Assembly (NCBI GenBank): GCA_963920525.1
Contig: OY986435.1
Span: forward strand, 226,995,293-227,059,292
From: Dichetophora obliterata
Lineage: Eukaryota; Arthropoda; Insecta; Diptera; Sciomyzidae
Direction of reading: 5' to 3'
DNA length: 64,000 nt
The notes under the pieces were generated by a model. The model saw nothing but the letters and a program-made list of their open reading frames with translations, ran no database searches and was not told the origin of the DNA. Made by a program: the position numbers and the translations under genes. Shown piece by piece: positions 1 to 10,248 of the stretch (position 1 is its first letter; every line of letters starts with the position of its first letter).

Positions 1-1766
1 TATACTTAAATAACATTAAACAATATAACATCAAAACAAACAACAATAAGCAACATATTTAAACAAAGTAATAGGTTACACACCTTTACGGTATGCACAA
101 CCTCATTTTATTTTAGTGTATAGAAATAACATTAAGAACATTCAAACAATTAAGCAAATGTTCATGCTTAGTACTGGCATCTATTTCACTCACACACATT
201 ACATTGATATTGCTTAATAACAAACATATGATTATTATATTTTACTTTACTCCACACTAATTAAGGAACATATGACTATGTTTACATTTTTCTAAGTACA
301 CAAACAATTGTTAACTAGTTTTAAGACTAAATACTGTTGTGTATAGTTTAAAAGGAAGAACAAATTTCAAATAAAGTCAATTAGTTTTGAGCTTTTAAAG
401 AGCTGCCTTCTAATTCAATGTAAATAAGTCTTGAGCTTTAAAAGCTGCCGACTATTTATTATTATGCCTTTGGACTTTTAAAGTGAACGGCAAAAATAAT
501 AAAAATAAATTTAGAGCAAGTGGCGAATATACGCCGGCTAAAATGTTAGGCAAGACCTTAAAATACTAACAATAAATCCGCAAGTCTTTTTTTTAAATAA
601 TCGCAAACCCTTACATGGCGATGCTATGTCGCGAATTAAATTATGTGGCGATCCTGTCACCAAAATATTATTACATGGCGACCCAAAAACATATTTACTA
701 CAAAATTAAAAAATCGAATATCACATGGCTACAATATTATTACAGAATATTTGACTCCTGTTTAGTGAGTAATATAGCATTTTCTTTTGACGATTGTCCT
801 AAAATATAAGGGTGAAAGATACAACGACAACCTGTACATGGCGAACCTTATACAGTCACTAAAAAACTATATACAATGACGTGTTTCTTTCATATATACA
901 AACGATTAGTATGTGAATGGGATATATAGTGAATAAATGCATGCATTTTGCTAATTACATCAGATACACATTTAAGGTTCAAGTATTGAATTTCTAATAT
1001 ACATATTCACTATAAAGACAAAATATTAAATCATTAATATTACATTCACAATTACTATAAATTTTTTTTTATTAAAAAAAAAATAATTACTATAAATATT
1101 TTTAGCTGTCCATTTGATTACAACGCACAGTGTCAGTTTTTTCAAAAATAGCTTCACTTAATTCTGTTACTTGGAAACTAACTAATATAGAGCATTGAAA
1201 TTAAGCACGTGCTGCAGTTTGAGATAGATGAATACTTTGTCAAAATATGAACACTTTAGATGCACTACCGCGGTCACCTCTCATACAAATGATGCATTTG
1301 AAAACATGAAAAATCTCAATCAAAATTTATAAACACAGAGCAACACACTTGAAATTTGGTATTCAAGCTTTACTTTCTAAGACACTTTTATACCTGAAAA
1401 TTATTTAAATCATAGCATCTCACTTCTACCTCCTACCTAATGTAATGTGGAAAACCACGATAAAATTAACAAATAAATATCTGTCGACTTGAAATTTGCT
1501 ATGTGGCCTTTTCTACTCTGTACTAAGGCTTTCAATCACCAGAGGTTTTGGCCAAATTTAGGATATGAAATTCGTTATCTCGATTTATCTGGATCCAAGA
1601 ATGCCAACATTTTTGTGTAATGGGTTTAACCTGTATTAAAAGCAAGGACCGTTAATAACTCTTTCTTTTAATTTTTGCGTTATGTCAAGAAGTAAAGCAA
1701 TTTATTTGTTTTTATGTTTTTATTTTTAAAAAAGAAATCCAAACTGAATCGTTATTTATACTTAAA
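1..1766. other. AT-rich non-coding stretch with repeated TGGCGA motifs
   Basis: No gene recognised. ORFs here are short and without family signatures. Between 521 and 845 the hexamer TGGCGA occurs five times, at about 522, 616, 642, 676 and 838, several times preceded by ACA. TGGCGACC-like sequence directly after a CA-ended LTR is the usual tRNA-Arg primer site of mdg1/412-type gypsy elements, so an eroded LTR end near 613 is possible. I see no coding remnant beside it. The remainder is featureless. Confidence 0.4.
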
Positions 1767-2026
1767 ACTAGCTGAAAACCGGAGCGTTGCTGTCACGCTC
1801 CTTTGAATGTGTAAACTGAGGTCTAATACTGAATTCCGATGCTGTACGACCTATAAACCCTAAGCTGCTCGATAGCACAAATTTGGGTTGTATGCCCCTA
1901 GTCCAACGCCCATAAAATGTTACCAATGAAACTGCATTTGTAAATTTAGTCCGAATACTAAATTCCGACACTGTGCGATCAAAGCTATTCGATAGCACAA
2001 CTCTGGGTTGAATGGGAAGTGTAACG

Positions 2027-3723
2027 CAGGCCCGTAGCTAGTATGGTGCTAGGGCAGGCTTAGCCTGCCCTAGAATCCGTCGAGCCTACCCAAGCCAAAT
2101 TTCCGTATGCTTTTACAACTGCCCTCGTTTATTTCGCAGTTGATTACAGTGTTATTAGACCTTTGCATTATAAACGTAAGCATACGCCGAAAATATGGCA
2201 GCACTTTCATTTGACAGCTGAAAAATAAGAAAACAAAATTTCACAAGTCATTGCCAATAACAGCTGGCAAAAAATTGTAAAGAAAGTTCATTTTTGGTGA
2301 AAATATATAGAATGCTGTTACTTTTATTGTTTTCAAGATTTTTTGAGCGAGTTTTTCAGATAATTTATTATTTAAAGTGTCTTAAACTAAATATACACAA
2401 AAAAGAAATTGCAGTTGGTGCAGTCGTTTTTCCAGCAGTTTCTTCACTTTTTGTGTCTCCCAGTTTGCTGTTCTCATTAGGAAAAACACTTGCAACTACT
2501 TGAGGATGAATGGGGAGGATTTCGAAATTATATCATGATTCAAGGGCCAGCTGACTGCATTTCGGATTTTTAAACTTTAAGCGGCTGTACCAGGTCAGCA
2601 GTCTCCGCCTATTCCTGTAATCTAAATTCTTTGCATTCATTCTCAAATAGTTAAACATACTTTCCCCTATCTACTAATAATAATTAGTCTAATTAGTCTA
2701 ACTAGAACTACTAATTGGAAGCATGCAAATTTGGAAAGGCTGAAAGGAAAATAATGGATGTTGCAGACATAGCTTGCGATTGAATGAGGTACTTTTGATC
2801 AAAAACAATTAAAATAACAAGGTTTTATGTCACGCAGAGTGCACCGTCGATCGAATCTATTAGGAAACTCAGTAGTAGAACAATCACTTGGTGAGAGAAG
2901 TGAATATTATATTAAAATAAAGCCGGCTTACTTTGATATCGTTGATAATATTATATTCAAATTAAAAAAGCGTTTCACAAAAAATGATCGTATATTGTTG
3001 GCATTGTCATCAGCTTACGAAATGAAGCCAGCTAGTTTAAAAATATTATGTTCTATTGGCTTAAAAATACCCTCTGATGCCGAGATGTCTGTCGCGAAGA
3101 AATATCTGGACAAAAAAGGGATGCGAATCAGAAAACATCATCAAATTCAATCAGTTTTGATACGTTGAATGAATTGTATTTAATGCGCGATGCGTTTCCT
3201 GATACTTATAATTTGTTTTGTGCAATTGAAACATTCGGCAACAGTACGGCGGTATGCGAAGCTTCATTTTCCCGTGTAAACCAAATCAACAGAGTTCAAA
3301 GATTACCGATGACTACAACACGTCTGCGAGAACTTTCATTGATCGCTTTTGAAGGCCATTATTTGGGAAAAATTTGTCCCGAAACCATTCTTCGCAAATT
3401 TAATGAGAAACTAAGATGATTGCCTTTGTATTAAACAGCAGAGCTGTGACTGTAGTGAAAATCAATATAGTACATTAGAAATTCGCTTTCAAACATTGAA
3501 CTCATTTATGTTATATTTAATATGTTAATATACTTAACTTTTTTTTACTAAAATATACATTTGAACAATGAACTCATTAAATAACATGTAAATATATAAT
3601 AAATTCATTTGGAAATATGTTAATATGCATATATATATTTATGTACAAATGTATGAAAAAAATTTGTTTATTTTTTACTGGAGGCTCAGCCTGCCCGGCT
3701 CTTAATTTCTGGCTACGGGCCTG
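2027..3723 (+). mobile_element. hAT transposon relic with perfect 8-bp target duplication
   Basis: The termini are CAGGCCCGTAGCTAG on the left and the inverse of CAGGCCCGTAGCCAG on the right. A second shared inner block, GGGCAGGCT, supports the pairing. The flanks carry a perfect 8-bp direct repeat GTGTAACG at 2019-2026 and 3724-3731, the TSD size of hAT elements. The target was a unit of the ~142-bp repeat, and removing the element plus one TSD restores that unit. At 1.7 kb it is shorter than typical autonomous hATs, and only the C-terminal transposase part is recognisable, so it is an internally deleted, inactive copy. Confidence 0.88.
2827..3419 (+). pseudogene. hAT transposase C-terminal (dimerisation) fragment
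   Basis: Two overlapping frames, 2827-3168 and about 3140-3419, join through one frameshift near 3140-3160. The second frame contains GNSTAVCEASFSRVNQI followed by LRELSLIAFEG. This matches the family pattern of the hAT C-terminal dimerisation domain (S-x-x-CERxFS ... RLxxLxxL), which mediates transposase oligomerisation. The upstream frame is less conserved. The DDE catalytic residues cannot be seen and the N-terminal BED finger is missing, so this is a broken gene. The element's TIRs and 8-bp TSD support the family assignment. Confidence 0.8.
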
Positions 3724-4936
3724 GTGTAACGTCCCCTTTTTCAACTCCCTTTAAATGTATTCAACGAAACTGCAATCTATAACTCCAAAGCTATTCAATA
3801 TCGAAAGTTGTGGTGGCATGGGAGGTGCCTCGCCCCCTTTTTCAACGCTCATAATATAAAATCAATAAAACTGCATGTGTAAATTTAGGTCGAATACTGA
3901 ATTCCGACGCTGTGAGACCTATAACTCCAAAGCTATTGGAAATCGAAAATTTATGTTGTATTGGAGATGCTACGTTCCTTGTCCAACGCCCATAAAATGT
4001 ATTCAGTAAGACTGCATGCATAGATTGAGCTCGGATACTGAATTCCCACGCGGTGCGATCCATAGCTTCAAAGCTATTTGATATCGTATATTTGGGTTAT
4101 ATGGGAGGTGCTTTTCTCCCTTGTCCTACGCCCAAAAAATGTTATCAGTGAAACTGCATGTGTAAATTGAGGTCGAATACTGAATTCCGAGTCTATGTGA
4201 CCTATAACTCTAAGGCTATTCGATAGCACAAATTTGGGTTGTATGGGGGGTGCAACTCTCCCTTTTCTAACGCCCATAAAATGGTATCAATGGAATTGCA
4301 TGTATAAATTAATGTGGAATACTGAATTTCGATGCTGTGCGACCTGTAACTCAAAAACTATTTGATATCGCAAGTTTTGCTTCTATCGAAGGTGCCACTC
4401 CCTCTTCATTTTTACTCCCATAAAATGTCATTAGTGAAACGACACGTATAAATTGTGGTTGAATACCGAATTTCGAGGCTGTGCGACCCATAAATCCAAA
4501 GCAATTTGATATCGAAAGTTTTTTTATGTATATGTGGGCGGTAAAAGGGGGTGTAGCAGTTATTTTTTAAACCATCTCCTACTCGAAACAAATCCACTGC
4601 CAAAGTTTGAGCTCAATTGGGCCAGTAGTTTCGAAGTCTTTTTATCTTTTCTTAAAAGTAGGCGTAGCTGTAGTGGGACCAAGCCCATTTTTAGTATTTT
4701 TACCGATAGTTATTATACAAACTTTATAACCAAATTTTAGTTTAGTACGACAAAAACCGTCTTAAATATAGCATTTTTATTGATTTGTGGGTGGTAAAAG
4801 AGGGTTTGGCAACATTTTCTTTTTTCTAAACCTTCGCGTAGCATTAACAAACAAATCCGCAGAAGGAAAGTAGTCCAGTCGTTTTCAAGTTTTAGGCATC
4901 CGAACAAATCACGATCCATTTTTATATATATAGATA

Positions 4937-5351
4937 TTTAAAAAACTCAAAATTTCAAAAGACATCACCAGGACGAAATCGAATGCAGACAAGAGTTACG
5001 AAACAGCTGTAATGTACAAATAATCTAAAGAAAAAATGAAGAAAAAAATTGGAAAAAAAAGTCGAGTTGTGAAATCCTATTTTTTTATTTACAGGGGAAA
5101 CACACAAGTGTTTTAAAATTGAAAAGTATACATCTCCTGATTAAACCAGTTAAAAATATTAAATTAGAAAATAACAATTATGATATAATGCCTTCTTGAA
5201 TAAAAATCATAACCTTTACGGTCCTTAATTAAAGATGTTTACTACATTTTTATGTATTTAAATTATATAAAAGAATAATTAATAAAAAACGTTACGATTT
5301 TTTATATTTCAAAAAAGTTAAGCATTTATTTCAGAATGAAAATATAAAATA
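4937..5351. other. AT-rich spacer
   Basis: I see no gene, repeat or structured element in this stretch between the tandem-repeat element and the TA-flanked MITE. Confidence 0.4.
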
Positions 5352-5701
5352 TTTACACGCTCAGAAATCTTGGAATTAATTTTCAGCCAAGCATTGCAAT
5401 CATGCATTTTTTAATATATTTTTGATTAAAATTTATACTTTCAAGTATATTAAAAAATTGATTTAATGTTATCTGTATTAAAGTATAATAAAAATTGTAT
5501 TACATACAAGTTATAATACAAATTGTCTTAAAATATAATACAAATATCTATCAAGCATCTGTCAAATTGTCATTCTGATTCTGAAATCTGACATTGTCAA
5601 AATAAAACCTAAAGAAATAGTTTTTGTTAACGAAAAACCGTATGTTATAAAAGAAACTTTAAATGAATAAATATTTTGTTATTGGTTGACCAAATATTTC
5701 T

Positions 5702-5871
5702 TGCAGATTGAATTAAAAATAGGGAGCAGTTCAACTGAACGTTATAAAGTTTTATTCAAGAGTATAAATTTAAAATAAAAATATTTGACACATAAAATAT
5801 CTGAACAAAACTAATTTGATTTTATTTGGTGAAGTGGAAAAACTGCAAGTAGTTTGCTGGTATCTTCAACA
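5702..5871 (-). repeat. Copia 3' LTR
   Basis: 170 bp, pairing with 9735-9904. It begins TGTTGAAGATACC on the minus strand and follows the polypurine tract GAGGAAGGG, which overlaps the gag-pol stop. Confidence 0.92.
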
Positions 5872-5878
5872 CCCTTCC

Positions 5879-8800
5879 TCAAACGGATTGTATCCCAGCT
5901 TTGTTTCTGAATTTTTTCAGTTTGGAGGCTGCGAGTGGTTTGGTGAGCATATCTGCAATCATTTCTTAAGTTGGACAATAAATACATTTAATGTTCTTAT
6001 GATCCACGTGATCCTTCACAAAGTGTATTCTTGTGTCTATGTACTTTGTTCTGTTACTAAACTTTTGTTCCTTTGCAGCTCTGGTTGTCCTCAAAAATAA
6101 CTGTTGCTGATGTCTGGCTTATTTGCATATCATTCAGCAACTGACGAATCCAAAAAGCTTCTTTATATGCTTCAGATAATGCTATAAACTCAGCTTCTGT
6201 AGATGATAACGAGACACATGTCTGCTTCTTACAACTCCAGCTTATTGTACCGCCATTAATCTAAAAAAATATAGCCAGAGTTCGACTTTCGCTTCAATCT
6301 GTCCTCAGCCCAATTAGCATCAGCGTAGCCTTTTAAACAGTATTTTTCATTTTTCTCATCACTTAAATGCAAACAAAAATTTGAGGTGCCCTTAAGGTAT
6401 CGTAGAAACCGCTTGATTTCTATCCAATCTTCTTTGTTGGGACAGCTGACTTTTCTTGCTAAAATTGAAACACTCGCAGATATATCGGGTCTAGAACAAA
6501 CGCCTAAATATAAAAGTGATCCGATAAGTTTTTGATAATCATTATTATTAATTAGGTTTTCTGATTCGGTTTTTCCATATCCTGGATCCAGAGGATATTT
6601 CGAACCCTTTGCATTTTCTAGTCCAAATTGTTTAACTAAACTATCAATATATTGCTTTGGACGAATACTAAAATTAGAATTTTGATCTCTAAAAACTTCT
6701 AAACCTAGATAGTGATGAACCAAAATAATTTATATCAAAATTGTTCTTGAGTAACTTCTCAACATCCTTAATTTTCGTTTTATCTTTACTTGCAACCAAA
6801 ATGTCATCAACGTAGATTAAAACATAAGTAAGAGACATGGGTCGGATGTTTCTTGAACAAATCCCCCGCAAATCAAAACATTTTGCAAAGACTTGTTCCA
6901 AACATGAGCGGCTTGCTTTAAGCCGTACAAGCTTTTGTTGAGCTTACAAACAAGATTAGAATTCCCTTCTTCAAAACCAGGCGGTTGCTTCATGTAAATG
7001 GTTTCGTCTAGGTTTCCGTGTAAGAATGCTGATTATACGTCCATATGAACTACATTCATACCTTTGACACCTGCTACTGACAACAGAGTTCTTAGTGTGG
7101 TCTACCGAACAACTGGCGCAAACACTTCATCATAGTCGTAACCGTATTTCTGACTAAATCCACGAGCAACTAATCGAGCTTTGTAACGTTGTACTTTCCC
7201 GTCGATATTTCGTTTGATTTTATATATCCATTTACAGCTGACGATGTTGACGTTACCTGGGGGAACGACTAGATCCCATGTGTGATTATTCTTCAACGCA
7301 GCAATCTCTTCCTTCATCGCAATAGTCCACTCATTCTTCTGTAAAGACTTAATTGCGTCATTGTACGTCTTTGGCTCCATTGAAAATGAGTTTACCGTCC
7401 ATCCTAAACGATCTGGCACTTTACCTTTCGTGCTTTTATTTGACCTACGTAATGGTTTAACAACGATTTCCTGACTTATACTCACAGGGCTTCCAATGTT
7501 AGAAAGCTCTTTCGTGGCGTCATCTGAGCTGCAAAACGATGTATCATCTTCTGAATCAAATTCTAGAGAAGGCTCTATATTGCAATTTACGATGCCGTTT
7601 CGTCCGCTTTCAGTCCTTTTTCGGCATAGTACTTCGACAGTTAGACTCAAGTCGGTATCAGCGCGTGGCTCAATAGTGTCCTTCATTCCATCGTTATAAA
7701 TAAATTTTACATCTCTACTGATCGTTATGTTCTTTATTTTTACATCAAGCAAGCGATAGCCCTTAGTATTGTCATCGTAACCAACAAAAGTATAATTTCA
7801 GCTTTTGAATCTAGCTTAAGACGTTTTTCCTTTGGAACTAACGAATAAACCTTGGCGCCAAAAATGCGAAAATGTCTTATGTCGGGCTTTTTACTCTCCC
7901 ATCGTTCAAAAGGAGTACATAGTATAGAACTGGATACTAAGCCATTTTGTAAATAATTTGCTGTCATTAGCGCTTCACCCCAAAACTCATTTGGTAATTT
8001 TGCGTCAGTTAGTAAACACCGAGTCATCTCAACTAAATACCTATTCTTTCTCTCTGCTATTCCGTTTTGTTGCGGTGAATATGGTACTGTGTACTGATGT
8101 TTAATTCCTCTGATAGTTACGAACTTTGTGTGAAGTATATTCACCGCCATTGTCAGACCGGATGATGCAAGGGTATCTAGAAAACTTTGTCTTAACGAGC
8201 TCGAGAAAATCTTTTAACTTGTCAAATACCTCAGATTTTTCATGAAGCAGATAAACTATAGTATAACGACTAAAGTCATCTATAAAGGTCAGAAAATACC
8301 GTTTTCCACTGGTGTAACTGTCTGCAAAGGTCCACAGACGTCCGTGTGGATTAAATCAAGTACACGATCTGACTTTGTTTGTGAATGTTTGTTAAACGGT
8401 GTTCTCGTCATCTTACATTTAACACATACTTCACAGGATTTTCTTACCCCACAATCAGTAATATGAAAATCGCTTACCGTTTTTCCATCTTGCATTGCCT
8501 TAACAGCGGCAATATCTCCATGTCCGAATAATTTATGCCAAAAATGCTGGCAATTCTGCAGCTTACATTCTGATACTATCGCCTTTTGTACTGACTGTTG
8601 CCGAAGACGGAATAATCCACTTGATGCGTCCGCGATGCCGATTTCCTTTCCATTCTTCATATAAATAATGCACAACGTGTTTTTAAATAAAAAATTATAT
8701 CCAATTTTCATCATCTTGTTAACAGATAAAAGATTACCCTGAAATGAAGGAATATATAAAACATCTGGAATGTCAAGATTCACTGTTTTTCCCAAGGAAT

Positions 8801-9713
8801 TCATCACGACTACACGGCAAGTCCTTTTCCCGGTAGAAATGACTATTTCTCCATTTGCTACAGTGACTTTTTCTTGAATTGATAAATCAATAGTTAAAAA
8901 GTCTGATTTCCGTGCACTTATGTGACATGTTGCGCCGGAATCAACTACCCATGAGCCGCATTCGTTAACCATCGAGAAACACTGATTACCATTCTGGTCT
9001 TCTTCTTGATTCTGCACTTCATTTGCTTGATCACTACCTTTTAGTTTCTTTATCTTCCAGCAATCCTTTTTGATGTGCCCCGTAGCCTTGCAAAAAATGC
9101 ATTTCTTACCTCTATTGGTTCTTTCGGATGACTTCATAGCCGAATTCGGCTCTGCTTTTAATGCGTGCTGCTGATACTCTTCGATCAAATTGGCTTCAAC
9201 AATTCTTAGTGTCAAATCCTCAATTTTCCGTGCTTCCAATGCAGTCACCAACATGTCAAACGATGACGGAAGACTGCTCAGTAGCATTGCTACCAACCAA
9301 CGTTCCGAAAACTGTTCCCCTAATGCCTCAAGTTTCTCAAACAATACCTTCATCTCCATTATATGCTCCCAGATGTCACGATCCATTGTACAAAGCATTC
9401 TACATATTTTCCGCATGATACGCACGCTGCTTCCCAACGTGTCCTTCTCATGGTGTGCCTTTGAAATTTCCCAGGCTTCACGCGCCGATCCCGATTTCTT
9501 GATGAGAAAAAGGTGGCTATCCTCCACAGATAAACCTATAATCACTGTTGCCTCATCATCAAGTTTTGTCCAAGCTGCGTCTGGTGCCTCAGGTTTAGAC
9601 TCTACGATGACCTTCCATGCTCCCTCTCGTTTCAAAATAAGCTCCAGCTTATATTTCCACAAATGGTAATTTTCACCATGAAGTTCAACAAAAGATGCTC
9701 TCAGAATATCCAT
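5879..9713 (-). pseudogene. Copia gag-pol polyprotein, frameshifted and with nonsense codons
   Basis: Translation most likely starts at the ATG at 9713 (MDILRASFVELHG), because the longer upstream ORF runs through the primer site. In order on the minus strand: copia-type Gag; a CCHC knuckle (CIFCKATGHIKKDC); protease VVDSGATCHIS; the GAG-pre-integrase H-H-C-C finger; integrase with FIDDFSRY, RSDNGGEY and QQNGIAERKN covering D, D and E; RT from KWIYKIKR through DEVFAPVVR and YVDD; and RNase H with GYADANWA and SSTEAEF, ending at 5879. It makes a single Gag-Pol frame of roughly 1,280 codons in the usual copia size range. Lesions include frameshifts near 8300, 8150, 7785 and 6715, and stops at 7102-7104, 7033-7035 and near 5950. 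The copy is therefore non-autonomous. Two lesions are TAG/TAA in otherwise conserved RT positions. Confidence 0.92.
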
Positions 9714-9717
9714 TGTC

Positions 9718-9730
9718 CTGGGCCCATAAC
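9718..9730 (-). promoter_or_regulatory. Primer binding site, tRNA-iMet half-molecule
   Basis: Plus-strand CTGGGCCCATAAC corresponds to an internal segment of initiator tRNA-Met. Copia-group elements prime reverse transcription from a cleaved half-tRNA-iMet rather than the 3' end. The site lies 4 nt from the CTGCA end of the LTR. Confidence 0.88.
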
Positions 9731-9734
9731 ATCT

Positions 9735-9904
9735 TGCAGATTGAATTAAAAATAGGGAGCAGTTCAACTGAACGTTATAAAGCTTTATTTAAGAGTATAA
9801 ATTTAAAATAAAAATATTTGACACATAAAATATCTGAAAAAAACTTATTTGATTTTATTTGGTAAAGTGGAAAAACTGCAAGTAGTTTGCGGGTATCTTT
9901 AACA
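9735..9904 (-). repeat. Copia 5' LTR
   Basis: 170 bp, the same length as the downstream LTR, with a handful of differences. It is followed on the minus strand by the tRNA-iMet half-molecule primer site at 9718-9730. Few LTR differences imply a fairly recent insertion compared with other relics in the window. Confidence 0.92.
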
Positions 9905-10248
9905 ATACTTTCTTTTTATTTCACTTGAAATTTTAAAAGTAAGCAAACATATAAAAGATTTATAGCTTTATTCCATAAATTTTTCCATAAATTTATTTCA
10001 TAATTGTTGATTTTTCCTTTCATCTTTTCATGACAATATGTATTAAATGTTATACATCTTGTATTACTGTTTAATACAATCTGTATTACTTTTTAATACA
10101 ATTTGATATAATTTGCATTACTATTTAATACATTTTGTATTAATATTTAATAAAAATTTTTTTATTCGTATTACTTTTTAATAACATATGGTCATATATA
10201 CAATACAGTTTTTATTAGAATTTAATCCAAGATTTCTGAGCGTGTACA

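Larger units (their letters stand above)
1767..4936 (+). repeat. Dispersed element with ~142-bp central tandem repeats (Helentron/DINE-TR-like?)
   Basis: The element starts ACTAGCTGAAAACCGG and ends in TATATATAGAT. The core consists of degenerate tandem units, each with GAATTCCGA, a CTATTCGATA block, GGGTTGTATGG and CGCCCATAAAATG. The GAATTCC anchor recurs at about 1832, 1962, 3899, 4040, 4182, 4324 and 4468, giving spacings of 130, 141, 142, 142 and 144 bp where undisturbed. One unit is partly deleted and the array is split by the hAT insertion at 2027-3723. The short minus-strand ORFs here are translations of the repeat and are not genes. Non-autonomous Helentrons of flies (DINE-1, DINE-TR1) also carry ~150-bp central tandem repeats, but I cannot confirm that assignment from sequence alone. 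Confidence 0.65.
5702..9904 (-). mobile_element. Ty1/copia LTR retrotransposon, complete structure, decayed coding
   Basis: Two 170-bp LTRs (5702-5871 and 9735-9904) are nearly identical apart from scattered substitutions. Read on the minus strand they start TGTT(G/A)AAG and end CTGCA(AGA). Next to the upstream LTR is a primer site matching the internal half of tRNA-iMet (CTGGGCCCATAAC on + at 9718-9730), the hallmark of the copia group. A purine tract GAGGAAGGG lies against the downstream LTR (5872-5880). The gag-pol order is capsid, zinc knuckle, protease, integrase, RT, RNase H, which is copia type with integrase before RT. Total length is 4.2 kb. The flanks give only an imperfect 5-bp match (AGTAT/AATAT), so the TSD is uncertain. 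Confidence 0.93.
5352..10248. mobile_element. TA-flanked MITE (Tc1/mariner-like) split at its centre by copia
   Basis: The left end at 5352 reads TA then CACGCTCAGAAATCTTGGA. The right end near 10229-10248 is the reverse complement followed by TA, with a single gap inside the TIR. A TA duplication with C-starting TIRs fits Tc1/mariner-type non-autonomous elements. Without the copia insertion (5702-9904) the two halves, about 350 and 344 bp, form a ~0.7 kb element. Its interior is AT-rich and self-complementary, with many TTAATACAA / TTGTATTAA blocks. It has no coding capacity. Confidence 0.72.

Noticed and set aside
1768..4603. Several minus-strand ORFs of 63-76 codons containing SEFSIRPQFTHA-like repeats
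   Set aside because: The shared peptides come from the 142-bp tandem repeat read in one frame; there is no evidence of coding selection.
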